The notes beneath the pieces were generated by a model. That model was not told where the DNA came from. It worked only from the letters and a program-made list of their open reading frames with translations, and ran no database searches. From Henricia sp. BOLD:AAB3569 (taxonomy: Eukaryota; Echinodermata; Asteroidea; Spinulosida; Echinasteridae): a DNA stretch of 64,000 bases. Each line of letters starts with the position of its first letter. Position 1 is the first letter of the stretch. The stretch is taken from assembly GCA_037783545.1 (NCBI GenBank), contig JBBELK010000064.1:2046001-2110000 (forward strand). Direction: 5' to 3'. The position numbers and the translations under genes were made by a program. Positions 35,093 to 47,565 of this stretch are shown here, in pieces.

Positions 35093-36108
35093 GGCAGCTC
35101 GTGTGTAGGCAGTGTCCCCAAGGCACCTGGTCTAACGAGAACCGCTCTGCTTGTCATCCAAAGATCAAAGACCTGCTTTACTGGGACGAGCCCGTCAGCA
35201 TCGTCATCATCTGTTTCTGTGCACTGGGCCTAGTGTGTACAGTCGTCATGCTGGTCACACTAGCGATGCATAACGATAGCGCCATCGTGCGGGCGTCTAA
35301 CCGCGAGATCAGCTACTGCCTCCTTTCGCTCCTCATTATCTCATTCCTGGAACCGTTGCTGTACATCGGAATGCCGGCAACCTGGTCGTGCAATTTCCGA
35401 ATCGCATTGCACAGTCTCAACAACACAGGGGTCCTAGCTACCTTCGTGGTCAAAACGCGCCGGATACTAGACGTATTCGACACCTCGTGGAGGGGGTTCT
35501 CGCTGCGGAAGCGGCTTCGGTGTACGGGGCTTCAGGTCCTGATCATCAGCATTCTAATCCTAGTCCAAGGGATCGTAGTCACATCGTATCTCATAGTGCA
35601 GCCATCTAAAGTGCTCCTAGACCAGGAGATCTCCAACACCAGAGTGTACGTGCAGTGCGACAGCGCCATGCTAGCCTTTGTAGTCATGTACTCGTACAAC
35701 ACCATCCTCGCCTGTATCTGTTTCGTGTTCTCGTTCCGGGCGCGCAAGATCCCGGAGAACTTCCACGAGACGCGGTACATCACAGCTAGCATGTTGTTCT
35801 ACGTGGTGATCTGGGTGGTGTCGTTTCCCACTTACTTCTCCACAACAGGCAGGCTGCAGTCGCTCATGCAGATCATATCCGTGGTCTTGACCAGCTACCT
35901 GATGCTGGTCTTCATGTTCCTGCCTAAATGCTACATCATATTCATCACACCCGAGAGGAACACCACCCAATCCATTCGCGAACAAGCCTGTGGGTTCCGC
36001 ATGGGGGAGATTAACAATACACTCGTCGTGCAGATGGACGGCGAGGCAAGGCGGCCATCATCTCGGTTGACGCCGTCAGATCATAATGGTCATGGATGCC
36101 CAACATAG
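35093..36108 (+). CDS. class C GPCR, last exon: end of cysteine-rich domain, 7TM domain, short tail
   Basis: This exon encodes 337 residues. It completes the cysteine-rich domain (LVCRQCPQGTWSNENRSAC) and then the 7TM_3 domain. TM1 starts at about VSIVIICFCALGLV. The family signature SNREISYCLLSLL marks TM2. The conserved disulphide pair is present (WSC before TM3 and VYVQCD before TM5). KTRRILDVF follows TM3, FHETRYITASML opens TM6, and FLPKCYIIFITPERN closes TM7. The cytoplasmic tail is only about 45 residues, shorter than in most mGluR or CaSR proteins. The split Gly codon joins cleanly to the exon ending at 33900, and the stop is at 36106-36108. The SNRE motif favours the CaSR/taste/V2R side, while PKCYII.xPERN is seen in mGluRs. 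Ligand and exact subfamily are open. Confidence 0.93.
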
Positions 36109-37955
36109 CAGTATAGGCTTTTAGTGCACATGATGGATTTTATTAGGCGTACCAGTTTCATTATCAGAAACTTTGTAATATTCCTTGCATGAAGTATGAC
36201 AATTAACTTTCGATGTGTATGCGTGTGTGTGTGTGGAAATCGGCACGGCAATACGGAACGGGAACTTGATGGGGCTGAATTGGTGACCATAAAAAAAGGT
36301 CGGCAACAAAAGATCCCATTGGTTAAAGGGGCCAGTAGGTTACCGCTACGATAGCATCTTTTTCTTATGTGATTTCTACAGAACCTTTTTTTTTCTGCGT
36401 TGGTGACATTAACGGGTAAGCCTATTAAACAAGATCGATTTCTATGTGCATGCTGCATGGAATTACTTTTACTACAAAATAATTAATGAACGGAAAAAGA
36501 GCAGTTAACCTTTTTTCCGTCCAATGTTTCGGCACAAAATGTCCTAATAACCCATGAAATCACATAATGCTCTTTTATAGTGGCATTCAGGTGATAATGC
36601 ACTAGCCGTTTCATTCTGCAAAAAAATAGAGGGTTCATGTACGTATATGGTGTTCACATACATCAGCAAAGCAGTGCTAACGTGATAGGATTTCAATTGC
36701 TCGTTTACCTTGTTTTATATCTCTTGAAAGTTTTTTTTAGACGCAGCGGTATTTTGCAAATAACGAGTCCCTCAAACGACGAATATCACCTGTCGTTCGA
36801 ACCATACGTGATATTCGTTGCTTGTGCTTTGGTGTTTGGCTTTGCACCAACGGCTTCAATGACATTGCAACGTATAATTTATATGGAAGGGCGGGAATTC
36901 TGATTACGTGCGCAGAAAGAGACAGCTGGCTGGGGTAATTTGCGGTCGAAAAGGTAACCCTAAAAGGGAAGAGGTGAAATCCACTTTCACACATTTACTG
37001 CTAAAAACAGCCCGAGGAAATCATTTTAAATTGTAATATTATGACATCGATCACTGGGGATTCCCGTTATGACACCATGAGGCTGTCACAGAACTTTTCC
37101 CCCACGCACAGGCGGAAGATACGCTGATTAAAATCTAAAATAGGCCGAAAAACTACCATACGGCATGCAATATTAAAAATTTCTCGGCATAGAGTGCCCT
37201 TATACAAATTGCCCGTATACGCCCGCTAAAGAGGTGATTGGACAGCCCTGCCACTAATCGTGTGATTTCCCGGGAGACCTTTGACACGGGGAGGAGAAGT
37301 GCTCATACCGATGAATGCAAGACCCATTTTGTCGTGCGCTGCTTTCGTTAACAATAATACACGTGTGTCTCTAGGCGCGGTTGCCAGAGAGGAATACCAA
37401 GTCAATCACGTACGGCAACTGCTTCATGTTTTTAGTGTATGGTATGTATCTGAACGGATGAGCTTTTTTTCTGGAACTGATATGGTTTTCAGACTAGTTA
37501 AGCGTGTGTGTTTTGAAAAGCTGTATGTCCTGCAAATGTTCAAATACACAATTTAGTGATATGTGGCAGAGGGCACCGCTCATCCTCCATTGTGTCCCCA
37601 TTGTCCCAAACAATCCAATGAATTTTGAAGGAATTCCTTTCAGGATTTCGGGCGCAGGGTTTTTCATTAACAAAAGATCAAAGGATCCCCTGTCACAGAT
37701 CATGGGTGTATTATGCAAGTCCGTGCAACCGTTCAAATGTCTCCTTGGAAACAAAACGTAGGTATAGATGACGTGCCTAAGACGTTACGTCAAAAACGGA
37801 ACATGAGGTACGTTTCTGCCCGTTTTAATGTATAAGATGTTTTCGTTTTTGATTTTTGATTTTTATTTTTAGAGTAACGCCACTGCAAAACTTCTTTACA
37901 AATCACGATGCGAGAGCACAGCAGCGGGCATTTTTAAAAGAGGGTGACTTATACG
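36109..37955. other. 3' flank of the receptor, no gene seen
   Basis: No exon was recognised after the receptor stop. A TG microsatellite lies at 36217-36235. The 3' UTR end was not determined. Confidence 0.4.
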
Positions 37956-38404
37956 TACACCGTAAACAATTGCCTGTAAAATTTACGGTCGAAAAGTGTG
38001 CAGCGAGTTGCCACCTTTCTACCGTAATTATAACGGTTATCCCGTAATTTGTCACTAAATCAGCTACAATACACTTGTACCAACTTCTATAATTTATGCA
38101 TCGTGAAGGCCACGGTTGCACACATGTACTAAAATTAAATTTACTAATTAAGTTAACTTGTACCCAACAAACGTCAATTTTGCATTCCCCCCCCCCCCCA
38201 AAAAAAAAAAACGACACAAAAACTCAATTACAAAAATGCAAAACAACTGAAAATTGAAGAAAATCCACCATCTATACAAGGGACTTTTCAGTTACACGCA
38301 ATCCCACAATGCATCGTGAAAGGATTTTTACGGGCACTTCCCGTTAAAATGTACGTACACCTGTACTTTCTACCGTAAAAAATACGGTAATTGTTTACAG
38401 TGTA
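37956..38404. mobile_element. 449 bp MITE with TACAC(C/T)GTAAACAATT ends
   Basis: The left end TACACCGTAAACAATTGCC and the right end, inverted, TACACTGTAAACAATTACC enclose A- and C-rich low-complexity text. Further inward, TTTACGG words occur on both sides. ACTGTAAA-type ends are common in marine animal MITEs. Confidence 0.65.
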
Positions 38405-41060
38405 AACACAGGTTATGTCTACTAATGTTGTCTTCATAATTAATTAATAATCTTCAGGAGCTAAAAGAAGGTTTTTTACAAGCCACTAAAAGCAACTAGG
38501 AATCAGTCATGCTCATTTATATTTACAAATTGAAGTCGTGCGACAAGCCGTTTGACGAACTACATTACGTATACTCTCTTTTTCCGAACCATTTTTTTCC
38601 GAGGCAGGGGATAGTTCTCGGACCTTCTCGTAAATGGGCCTTTACTTATGTAAATATGTACACTCAGTCGGAAGGAGCCTCAGATCGGCGCGTTTATATC
38701 AGGCGCAAAGAGTTTACGGTGCTTAACTGGCAGTGATTGGCTTCGATCGAACTGCTTTATTGGCCTTCCAGCTCTGTCAATGTTTACCATGGTAACTGCT
38801 ACCGCAGAGGGGATATTAATCAAGGTGATTTGGGGCAATGCTATGGAGAATGTGGCACGAGTGCGTGCGTGTGGTGCGTGTGGTGCCTGTTATTGATGTG
38901 CTCCTATTCTTGGTGAGAATTAAGGTTGATGATAAGTATATATAATCAAATCATTTCCCTTCCCCATTTTACATAACGTGCAGTTTATATAAAAAATATT
39001 TTTAAGGCGGTCAAGGGAGAGATTTGAACCTATGCCAAGTGTATATATCTCTAATCAACATGACTGCTGGGATAAACACTAACGCGGGACGATTTCAAGT
39101 CTCGATTCCATCCTCTGGAGGCAATTCCATTCATCTCTCGGTGTGCTTTTATGTGTTGGAGTTAATGATGGAGACTTTGCGGTGAACAGAGAAGGGAACA
39201 GCTGTTTTGGTTTTTTTAAAGAAAATATTTAAAAATGGGGAATATTAATGCTGAATGCGAGGTGTGTTGGTGCGAAAGACATTTTGGTGGCAAGAGTGGG
39301 ATAGCCGTGTAAGATGTTTAATGCAGAGGTCCGTAACATATATATATATATATATTTACATTGAGTAGGTCCTACATACTGAGAAAAGATGTCACTGCTT
39401 CCCTATCCAATAATGCACCCACAAAGTAGTTATTTGTGAGCTACCATGTAGTCTTAGTAGTCTGTGACGTGCGTGCAGTATAGTGTCAATGCACCTTCTG
39501 TTCCCGAAGCATTTTATTTTTGCTCCTGCCAATGTCCTCTGTAAATATCCAAAGCACTACTAGGCTGAGCACTGAAATTTAGAATCAATAACGTTCAGAA
39601 TTGCACATTTTTATACACAAAGAAATGCATAATCTACTGCATTGCAGCTGGAGGATTACGAAGTGCGCGGCAGGCCCGATTTTAAGAACCAGTTTATAGA
39701 GCAAATGGGCACTAAGGAAAGAGTGTGAATCACATAATCACAATCTTGCACGTCGTGCGCTGAGACGAAATTAAAGGTGGCTTTGAGTAAAGATATGTGA
39801 GCTGTATAATGGAGCGCATATGCATACAATTGGTATTTATCTGTAACAATGGTGTTGGTATATAAGTTCGATAGTACTTGGCACTATAGTGTATTAATAC
39901 AGGCGATGGCACGTGATGCGAGCAGCGGTAAAACTGTGTATGATGCTACTGAAATTACAGCGGTATAAGTAGTGATCACCGATGCAGCAAAATGTTGATG
40001 ATACGGGTATTTGGTGGTGGTGGAGATACTTGATGGTGCAAGGTATATGAGGATGACATTAATAGCACAGATTGCATTTGATGGTGACATACATGTAAGG
40101 GTGGTGGCAACATATCTAGCAAACTATAGTAGCGTGTTGGTGGAGGTACATGTACTGTGGTGTGTTATGAATACTGAATATAATGCAGATTACGACACTA
40201 CATTGCTGCAGGTCATCGGGTTTAATTACCGTTTGTAAGTCTAGGCTCTCCGGAAGTACGTACGTACTGCATGAATATAATTCTATCTATACAACACTGC
40301 AAAATGAGCCCCAATGGTACCCATCTACTCCTTAGATGCAGAGATGCGGTTTATAAGGTGTCTTACGACAAAATAATCGGTCTCACATGAGCAGACAACT
40401 AGTTGTGCGGCTAGTTGAAGCTGTACTGTGCAATAGAGCCTTTGCGCGGCGGCCATGACAGGGGGCAGTCACATTGTTACCATGTGTCATGCATGAGTAG
40501 GTGCTTTGTGGTTCTACCGTTACTATGTGGCAAGTGTGATAAAACGAGTGGCATCGGAGTTGGTGATTGTGGTCGTGAGTTATCAGTAGTGACGATCCTT
40601 TTCATGGTGATTCAGCTAATACCGTCTGCTACGATGGTTTTTGCTTCTTACACGGACCCAGAATCACCATATTGGCTGAATAGTCGTGTTTGGTTGTATG
40701 CATGAGGTCAAAACCAGATCTACAGACACTTGTGGCGGAGCGTTGAATGAATGTGATAAAGTTATCGTGCATGGAGTGATTAAAGCTTGCTCCATCCTTC
40801 GGAAGGGATGTAAAGCCGTTGGTCCAGTGTGTCAGGTATAATGGTAACGCACTCTAAAGATCCCAGAGCATTCTTTCGTGAAGAGCAAGGGGAATCCCCG
40901 GTGTCTCTGGTCATTTCAAATTATAATTCTAAATGGGTTTTCTCACACTTGCGAGTGACAATACAATGAGCACTAATGAGGAATCCTTGGTATGAATACC
41001 AGAAAGAATTAATAATAATAATAATAAAAAAGGTTAGGATTGTCTAACTTACAGCTTTCT
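38405..41060. other. no gene seen
   Basis: There are no exons with support. At about 39005-39030 the - strand holds GGTTCAAATCTC, B-box-like, without a convincing A box. A TA microsatellite lies at 39338-39354. GGTGGTG-rich text lies at 39990-40160. Confidence 0.35.
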
Positions 41061-41291
41061 ACACTGCAAAAACTGTGGTGTTAAATTAACACCAGTGGTG
41101 TTGTCTTATATAGATACCAAGCCTGGCATTACGTTTTAACACCACAAGTATTAATTTTGTTAAAAATAATGCGTTTATTCCAATTGAGGAATAATAACTA
41201 ACACCCATGGTGTTACATGTTAACACCAGACTTGGTATCTATATAAGACAACACCACTGGTGTTAATTTAACAGCGCAGTTTTTGCAGTGT
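41061..41291. mobile_element. 231 bp palindromic MITE with ACACTGCAAAAA ends
   Basis: The ends are ACACTGCAAAAACTG and, inverted, ACACTGCAAAAACTGCG. Nearly the whole element folds back, with GGTGTTAAATTAACACC near each end and AGATACCAAG pairing with CTTGGTATCT. Confidence 0.8.
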
Positions 41292-42277
41292 AACGGAAAA
41301 CTTTATTTGTGTGGGATGATTGTATAAAATGTATGGTTATTATCTTGTTTGTGATAATGAAACAGCGATAGTGTTTACGTTTGAAGGTCCTTCAATGAGG
41401 AAGAACGTCCGACTGCCACAGGGTCTTCGACTGGAAAAGGTAAAATAATGGTGGTGTCGAATAGGTCGACAGCAGACCCAAGGCGTAGCCCCACGCTTTA
41501 TCACATGGCGGATTTCTACAGATTCGGGGTATCCGGCCGGATTGTATCCCGCACACGTAAACAAACTGTTATTACATCTTGTGTCAGTTGGATGTACGTG
41601 CGTGCATATACATGTATAGTGTCATTCATGATTTAATGCGAGTGGGAAGATGGTAGTATCGAACGACTATAATAGTTTCGTATTTTTTTCCGGAACGCCT
41701 GAAACGGACGTGACAGAGCGATATGTATTTCATGGTTTAGAAGGAGCGCGTTAAAACTTCGATATCGAAGAAGCTTTTGTGCGCACACAACTAGCAGTTA
41801 ACAATGGTTTCGCAAGCATCCTGTATTGCATAAATTTTGTTTGGTAATGATGCCATAAGTCACATAATTAAAATAAGTTGAAAAAAAGAAAGAAATATAT
41901 CAAAACGAGTAGTTATATTCCTCAGCAAACTTTGAGAAGTATATTCACCGGTACGGTCTGGACAAATCTCCGGATTATATAAGCACTATACGTTGAGCAT
42001 GAAAGCATAGCTCGCCAACTGCACACACTGTGATAATAACGGCATTCAAAACGACGTCAGATACAACACTTATTTACCCTCCTCAGGAGGGTATCGAGTA
42101 AGACCAGCGTGTTCTATGCTTTACTGATAAGCCCATGAGATCATTCACAAAAGGTAGAACGGATCTATCGGCTATGTTATTTGTTTGACTGCTTACAGTG
42201 CTCACGTCTATATTGAGTTTATTCAACGCACTTGAAAGGATGTCAAAACACATGAAGTGCACCCACTCATCACATGT
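41292..42277. other. no gene seen
   Basis: No exon, RNA gene or clear repeat boundary was recognised. Confidence 0.35.
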
Positions 42278-42805
42278 TGTGATGTTATTTTGCCCGCAGT
42301 GATGTTTGTATTCTTGAAATATAATATCAACAAGGAAATCTGATCTAATGAAGACTCGAGTATTTTCATATCCTCTGGTTCAATTACACTTTTTCCCAAC
42401 CAACAAAACATAAGTCTTTGGAGACACTTTCTATGCGACACAGTAACAAAAATGTGCGAGGAATGTCTCAAATTCCATCTCATAACGACAAAGGTTGAAG
42501 CAGACTGAGTTAGTGTTAGGCCTATACAGTCTTTTACGTTGAGATGTTATTTTGCCCGTAGTGATGCTACTATGCTATTCTTGAAATATAATATGGGCAA
42601 ATTTAACCAAGTAAAGACTCGAGTATTTTCATGCCCAGATTTGCAGAAAACGGTAACCATTCGGGTCGTTTTTTCGCAACGAAATATAAACTTTCGGGGA
42701 CACTTTCTAGCGACACAGTGAAAAGAATGTGCGAGCAATGAACTCACAAATTCCATTTCATCGTGGCAAGGCTGAAGCAAATTGAGTTAGGGTTCTAACG
42801 TCTTC
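42278..42805. repeat. diverged tandem duplication, unit about 260 bp
   Basis: Text from 42278 (GTGATGTTATTTTGCCCG) to about 42515 recurs from about 42540. Shared blocks in order are TTCTTGAAATATAATAT, AAGACTCGAGTATTTTCAT, GACACTTTCTA, GCGACACAGT and ATTGAGTTAG-like text. The divergence suggests an old duplication. Confidence 0.7.
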
Positions 42806-43344
42806 GTTTTTGGGGTAAAAATTAATAACCAGTAATTTATTTTGTTACAATCGTTGTACTCTATCCCTAGTCTGTAATAATATTGTAGTTATCCGATTTT
42901 CTCAGACGTGCCCAAAACGTTACATGCAATATTTTCAACTAAAATATTTTTAGAGTTTGACATTGGTAACTCTGAGATTTCACACTTTCAATAATCAATG
43001 CATTACGAGTTTGGTTCCACTACAGTAAAGAATGGAACTATGTAAGCATTATATCCAGAAAGCGCAATAAAGTGCCTACACAAGGTGAGTAACAGCCGGG
43101 ACCAAAAACGCGTTATATCTGACGAGAGTTTATTGTACCAGTTTCCCAGCACTGTGCATTTAGAGTATTGATATACTAGTAGTTGATGCGTTAATATTTG
43201 CACATAAATGTAATAATTTGAATTTTCACATCAATGTAAATCGCATAAATGTAAATTTGTTTTCTTGCTTCATTCACTTGAGTAAATGCATAACGCACAT
43301 TGTCATTCCTTACAGTATGTTTGAATAGACCAGTTGCGTGAAGA

Positions 43345-43935
43345 TTTGCATAAGTCCTGGAGTCGCGCCTTATATTTACATAAATACTAGAGTCCCGCCT
43401 TTGCGCTATATGGCGCTCGCATACGAGTGACTCAAGCACCATACTATATCTGGCAAATCGGCCCGTTTCCAGGTACCTGGAATACCTCGCATATTTCTCT
43501 CTACATTTCTAAGCTGGACCATGTTGATTAAACACGTTGATCAGCAACTTCAAACCAGTCACATAACCCAAAATCATTTCTCTACTTTCTTAAATGCATC
43601 ATTGCAGTTTGGAAACGTTCCAGCTTTCAAAGTTGACATCGATTTCAAGTCAAACAACACATTATATTTCTTTATTTTGAAGAAAATTCACGATGACTAC
43701 ATGTTTCAACATGTTCATGTCAATATGTACTTTCGGATGGTCCAGCTTAAAAATGTGTAGAGCAATATGCAGGGAATTCCAGGTAGTATGGCGCACACAC
43801 TTTCGCGCCGGTTACTATGGATCAGCTTGCACCCCCCTGGAAACGGCCCGATATGCCAAGCAGTCTGGTGCTTGACTCACTCGCATGCTAGCACCATAGC
43901 GTGAGAGCGGGAGTCTATATTTATGCAAATCTATC
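43345..43935. mobile_element. inverted-repeat element, arms about 95-130 bp
   Basis: The left arm at 43345-43473 and the right arm at about 43843-43935 are inverted. The inner parts GGCCCGTTTCCAGG and CCTGGAAACGGCCC and the outer parts with ATTTGCATAA pair. The arms are diverged. The 370-base interior has no supported gene. Confidence 0.65.
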
Positions 43936-44136
43936 ACGCGGCAAAATGTAACATTTTAAAAAACTATTTAACGTTTCGTATTCAACAACTGTTACTTTTT
44001 GTTTTTGGCCAAAAGTCAGAGTGCCCGACAATGAAAATCACTACAAGCAATTCTATTTCTATTATAAATAAAGCAAATTGCATTCCAACGATTGTTTTAC
44101 TACATCTTTAAAATGTCAAGGGCTTTAATTCGGTGC

Positions 44137-44574
44137 TTAAAAGGTAGTATACATGATTGGTAAATCGTTATAAATAGTTTCACCCCATGTGTGATTGAAG
44201 ATATGCATGATTAAAACCAACCTGAGCAAAAATCAGCTCCGTACTTCGTCTAACCTTTGAGAAAACAGTCAAAAAAATGGTTTACAATCACTTCGCCCTG
44301 TACCACGGCCTGTGCACGAAGTTGTTTTGGGGCAAAGTGGCATTTGGGGGAGGTAGTGTTTGGACGAAGTGGTTTTGGGGCGAAATGGCCTTTGGGTGAA
44401 GTGGTCCAGGGCGAAGTGAATTTACGTCTCGCGAGACGAAAAATAATTTGTTTGCTTATTCTCAAAGACTAGAGCACTTCAGACAACCATTTCAGGGGAC
44501 GTTTTCCGACGTCATCGTGTTTATATTGTGTAAGTTATGTGTAAATCTATGAACATTTCTGATTCTACCTTTAA
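44137..44574. mobile_element. TTAA MITE, family copy 1 (438 bp)
   Basis: TTAA lies at both borders. Inside are many copies of CGAAGTGGTTTTGGGGCGAA-like text and the palindrome CGTCTCGCGAGACG. It is homologous along its length to 47080-47565. The right inverted end is shortened here (only CTACCTTTAA remains). Confidence 0.75.
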
Positions 44575-45494
44575 ATAAATGTCATGCAGTATCTGTATAT
44601 AACCTGATCACGATTTGCCGTTGCTTTGACAGTGCATGCATGGAGAGTGAAAGTGGCAATGAGTCACATCTGAATAGGACTAGTCCCCCATACAAATAGT
44701 GTTTGTAATTTTAGATGTTTCCTTGATAAACGAGAGGTCGTGTCCTGTAGATATTGTATGGGTTGGTTGTAAAGTTCAGATCACCCCACCCCTCCCCTCC
44801 CCAAAAGACTGTCATTGACATCCATTCAAGACATCTTTTCAATAACTGTTAGTACATGATGTAAATTATTGGTAAAAATGTAAATATACATGTACATGTT
44901 TCAATTTTTATGAGGTAAAAAATTTAATCAGACTCAAATTACATGTAGTATTTATCTCTTGATCAAAAATAAAAGCAATTGTGATGATAAAAATGGCCAG
45001 AGTTTATCCATCTTGTTTCATTCCTTGCAAGTGACATACATTTTTTTAAATGACTTTATTGGCTGTAGTTTGTTTATGATAAGACAGTGGTAATTTCAGT
45101 ACTAAAAATGGGTCATATTTCTTAAATTAGGGATCCAGATGTGTGACATTTCAAAACATTTTATAAAATTAATTGCCAAAGCTAGGTTTGTGCACGTGAA
45201 TTATGCACCCATATAAGCGAGTTCATAGCTTTTACTGGCCATGCGCACATGGCAGTTGACCTCTGAGGTCACTTGGGACAAGCCCGACTGAAAGAACGGC
45301 GACCAACCAACTTGAGTTTTTAAAAAATGAATATATAAATGAAAAATGTTCAGGAAGCGTAACTAATTCATTCAATTCATTTTGAATGCACAAAGTATAA
45401 CATGTTACACATGTATTTACAAGTGGAAGTGTGCGCAAACGTCAGAGGCAGTTGGACTCGGTACTACGTGTCAAAAAAACAAATCAATTTTAGA
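44575..45494. other. no gene seen
   Basis: AT-rich spacer without recognised features. Confidence 0.35.
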
Positions 45495-45785
45495 ATGTGC
45501 CACTTTCGTCCTTCAATGTTGATACATCACTGGAGACGGAATGCTGGATCACCCCTGATGTCATTGCACACCTCCTTCATTGTTTTGCGCAACTCATCAA
45601 GAGGTGCAAAGAGACCTCTAACGTAGACCATTTCCTTGACATTGGAGGACGCCAGTAGAAAGTGGCTGGTTCTGAAATTGAGGGTTTTTCGCATGTCTTT
45701 TAAATCTTACCCTCTCGGTCAACGCTGATGCAAGTCGCTCAATAAAATTTGTCAGGCCTTGTTTACATGATCTGAAAATTTTGGC
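45495..45785 (-). pseudogene. mariner/Tc-type transposase C-terminal fragment in dispersed repeat copy 2
   Basis: The - strand reads MVYVRGLFAPLDELRKTM, then KEVCNDIRGDPAFRLQ, and after a stop CINIEG. It fits the usual end of Tc1/mariner (IS630-type) transposases, where a VYVxxLxxxxxELR stretch precedes RLxxCxxxxG. It is the homologue of the repeat at 13275-13625 and is likewise dead. No catalytic region is seen. Confidence 0.6.
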
Positions 45786-45949
45786 TTAAATCTGTTGGCA
45801 AATGACAAAGTTATTTATAATCCAAAGTAGGATAATTTTGGACACGTATAGTAGAAACATGCGTGTAGCTATAGAAGCAAGTTCGATTGAGGCACATAGC
45901 AAGTGACAGCGAAGAGAAACGTTCTGTAGCCTATTGGAAGGAGCAGAGA

Positions 45950-47079
45950 ATGAAGTGGTAACATTTCGTGGTTCTGTTACGCAAGGCATCCACTGCGAGT
46001 TCGACTGCAAGTGCCCGCCTCAGAGCTAAGGTCGAGAGGGAGGCAGAGGCCATTGCTCTGCAAGAGCAACATACCATTGAACTTGTCTGGCTACTTACTA
46101 AGATTAAGTTGAAAGAAAAATTCAAGCTTGAACAAAAGCGCCGTGGGTCAGAAATAAAGGTCAAATATGCCAGGGCTGAGGCTCTGGAGAAAACATTTGC
46201 AGACTGAGGCAAGACGCAGCAAGTAGATCAGTTGCGTGTTTCACCAAAGATACAACCAGTGTTAAACCTAATGAAGATAACGCACCAAAGCACCAAGGGT
46301 TCAAACCTCAAGCCTGGTTTGAACCTTAATTCTGCTCTGGTGAATAATGCGCCAAAGGCTAGTACACCGACACGTGAGACCTCAAAACCTGCTCACGAGT
46401 CATACGCACCGTCTGTTGACCACTTTGGATCTCCGTCGGTGCTACAAGCACAGATATAAAATAGTTTATGCCAGAAGGTTCAGGACACCCGTATAAATCA
46501 GCAGTCATTGGCTGAAGCACGACAACTTCTAAAGGCTGAACTCGTGACATTGGATGGCGACCCTCTCCGGTACTGGATGGGCCTTTGATAATGCAGTGCA
46601 GCGATGAAGCTAAACTTACCCGTCTCGTGCAGTACTGTCCTGGGAAGGCAAGCTGATTTCTGCAATGCTGCACGGTTAAACAACCGTCAGAAGGATACGC
46701 TCTGTATAAAGGATCGTCTTGCATTGTGCAAGGCAAGAAGCTTTGTGTATCAAAATTGCTTCAAACCGGGCCATCTAGGCAGGGACTGTGCACGGTCCAA
46801 GGATATGTGCCATGTCAAGTACTTGCATCTACCAACAGTTCAACACCAGCAGTCACTCAGCCTACACCGAATATGTCAGCTCCATCACAGACCTCGATTA
46901 CAACTAATCCAGTAGTAACGTGCAACCTCACTGGGCCCGGCGAGGTAAAGACAGCCTTGTCAATTGTTCCCGTGAAGATAATGGCACTACGACAACAGCA
47001 GTTAAGTTCCCATACGCGCTGATGGACAGTGGCTCAACCCAGAGCTTCTGATGCGAAGACTTGATGCGACGCCTTGGAA
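45950..47079 (+). pseudogene. BEL/Pao retrotransposon gag and start of protease, upstream of the MITE
   Basis: The frame from about 45968 gives ASARLRAKVEREAEAIALQ and a long charged coiled coil, the normal N-terminus of BEL/Pao gag. It stops at 46207. Near 46745-46830 a zinc-knuckle-like stretch follows (NCFKPGHLGRDC, then CHVKYLHLPT). The upstream Cys pair is damaged. At about 47020-47078 the frame reads ALMDSGSTQSF, the Asp-Ser-Gly of the aspartic protease, and then meets the TTAA MITE. Stops and frame changes show a dead copy. Gag would form the particle and protease would process it. Confidence 0.75.
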
Positions 47080-47565
47080 TTAAAGATAGTATACATGATT
47101 GGTAAACTTTTAAAAATAGTTTTATCCCCCTGTGTGATTGAAGATATGCATGATTAAAACCAACCTGAGCAAAAACCAGCTCCGTCTAACTTTTGAGAAA
47201 ACAGTCAAAAAAGGGTTTGCAGTCATTTCGCCCCAAAACCACTTCGCCCTGAACCACGGCCTGTGCACGAAGTGGTTTTGGGCGATGTAGTGTTTGGACG
47301 AAGTATATTTGGGGCGAAATGGCACTCGGCGAAGTGGTTTGGGGGCGAAATCGCACTTGGACGAAATGATTTTGGGGCGAATTGAATTTTCGTCTCATGA
47401 GACGAAAAATGATTGTTTTACTCATTTCTCAAAGACTATAGCACTTCAGACAAAACCATTTAAGGGGAAGTTTTCTACAGTCATCATGTTTATATTATGT
47501 AAGTTAGGCGTAAATCTGTGAACATTTCTGATTTTCGAGATACCAATCATGTATACTGCCTTTAA
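47080..47565. mobile_element. TTAA MITE, family copy 2 (486 bp), inside the BEL/Pao protease
   Basis: TTAA lies at 47080-47083 and 47562-47565. The perfect-looking inverted ends include AGTATACATGATTGGTA and TACCAATCATGTATACT. The inside repeats GGGGCGAAATGGCACTCGG-like words and the palindrome CGTCTCATGAGACG. It interrupts the reading frame of the BEL/Pao element, so it inserted later. Confidence 0.85.

Noticed and set aside
35388-35985. Frames on both strands within the 7TM exon
   Set aside because: They are shadows of the receptor exon.
36637-36903. 88-codon + strand frame with hydrophobic segments after the receptor
   Set aside because: No family match in memory, no splice or promoter support; hydrophobic stretches are common by chance in AT-rich text.
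39005-39090. Possible tRNA or SINE on the - strand (B box GGTTCAAATC)
   Set aside because: No A box at the right distance and no cloverleaf.
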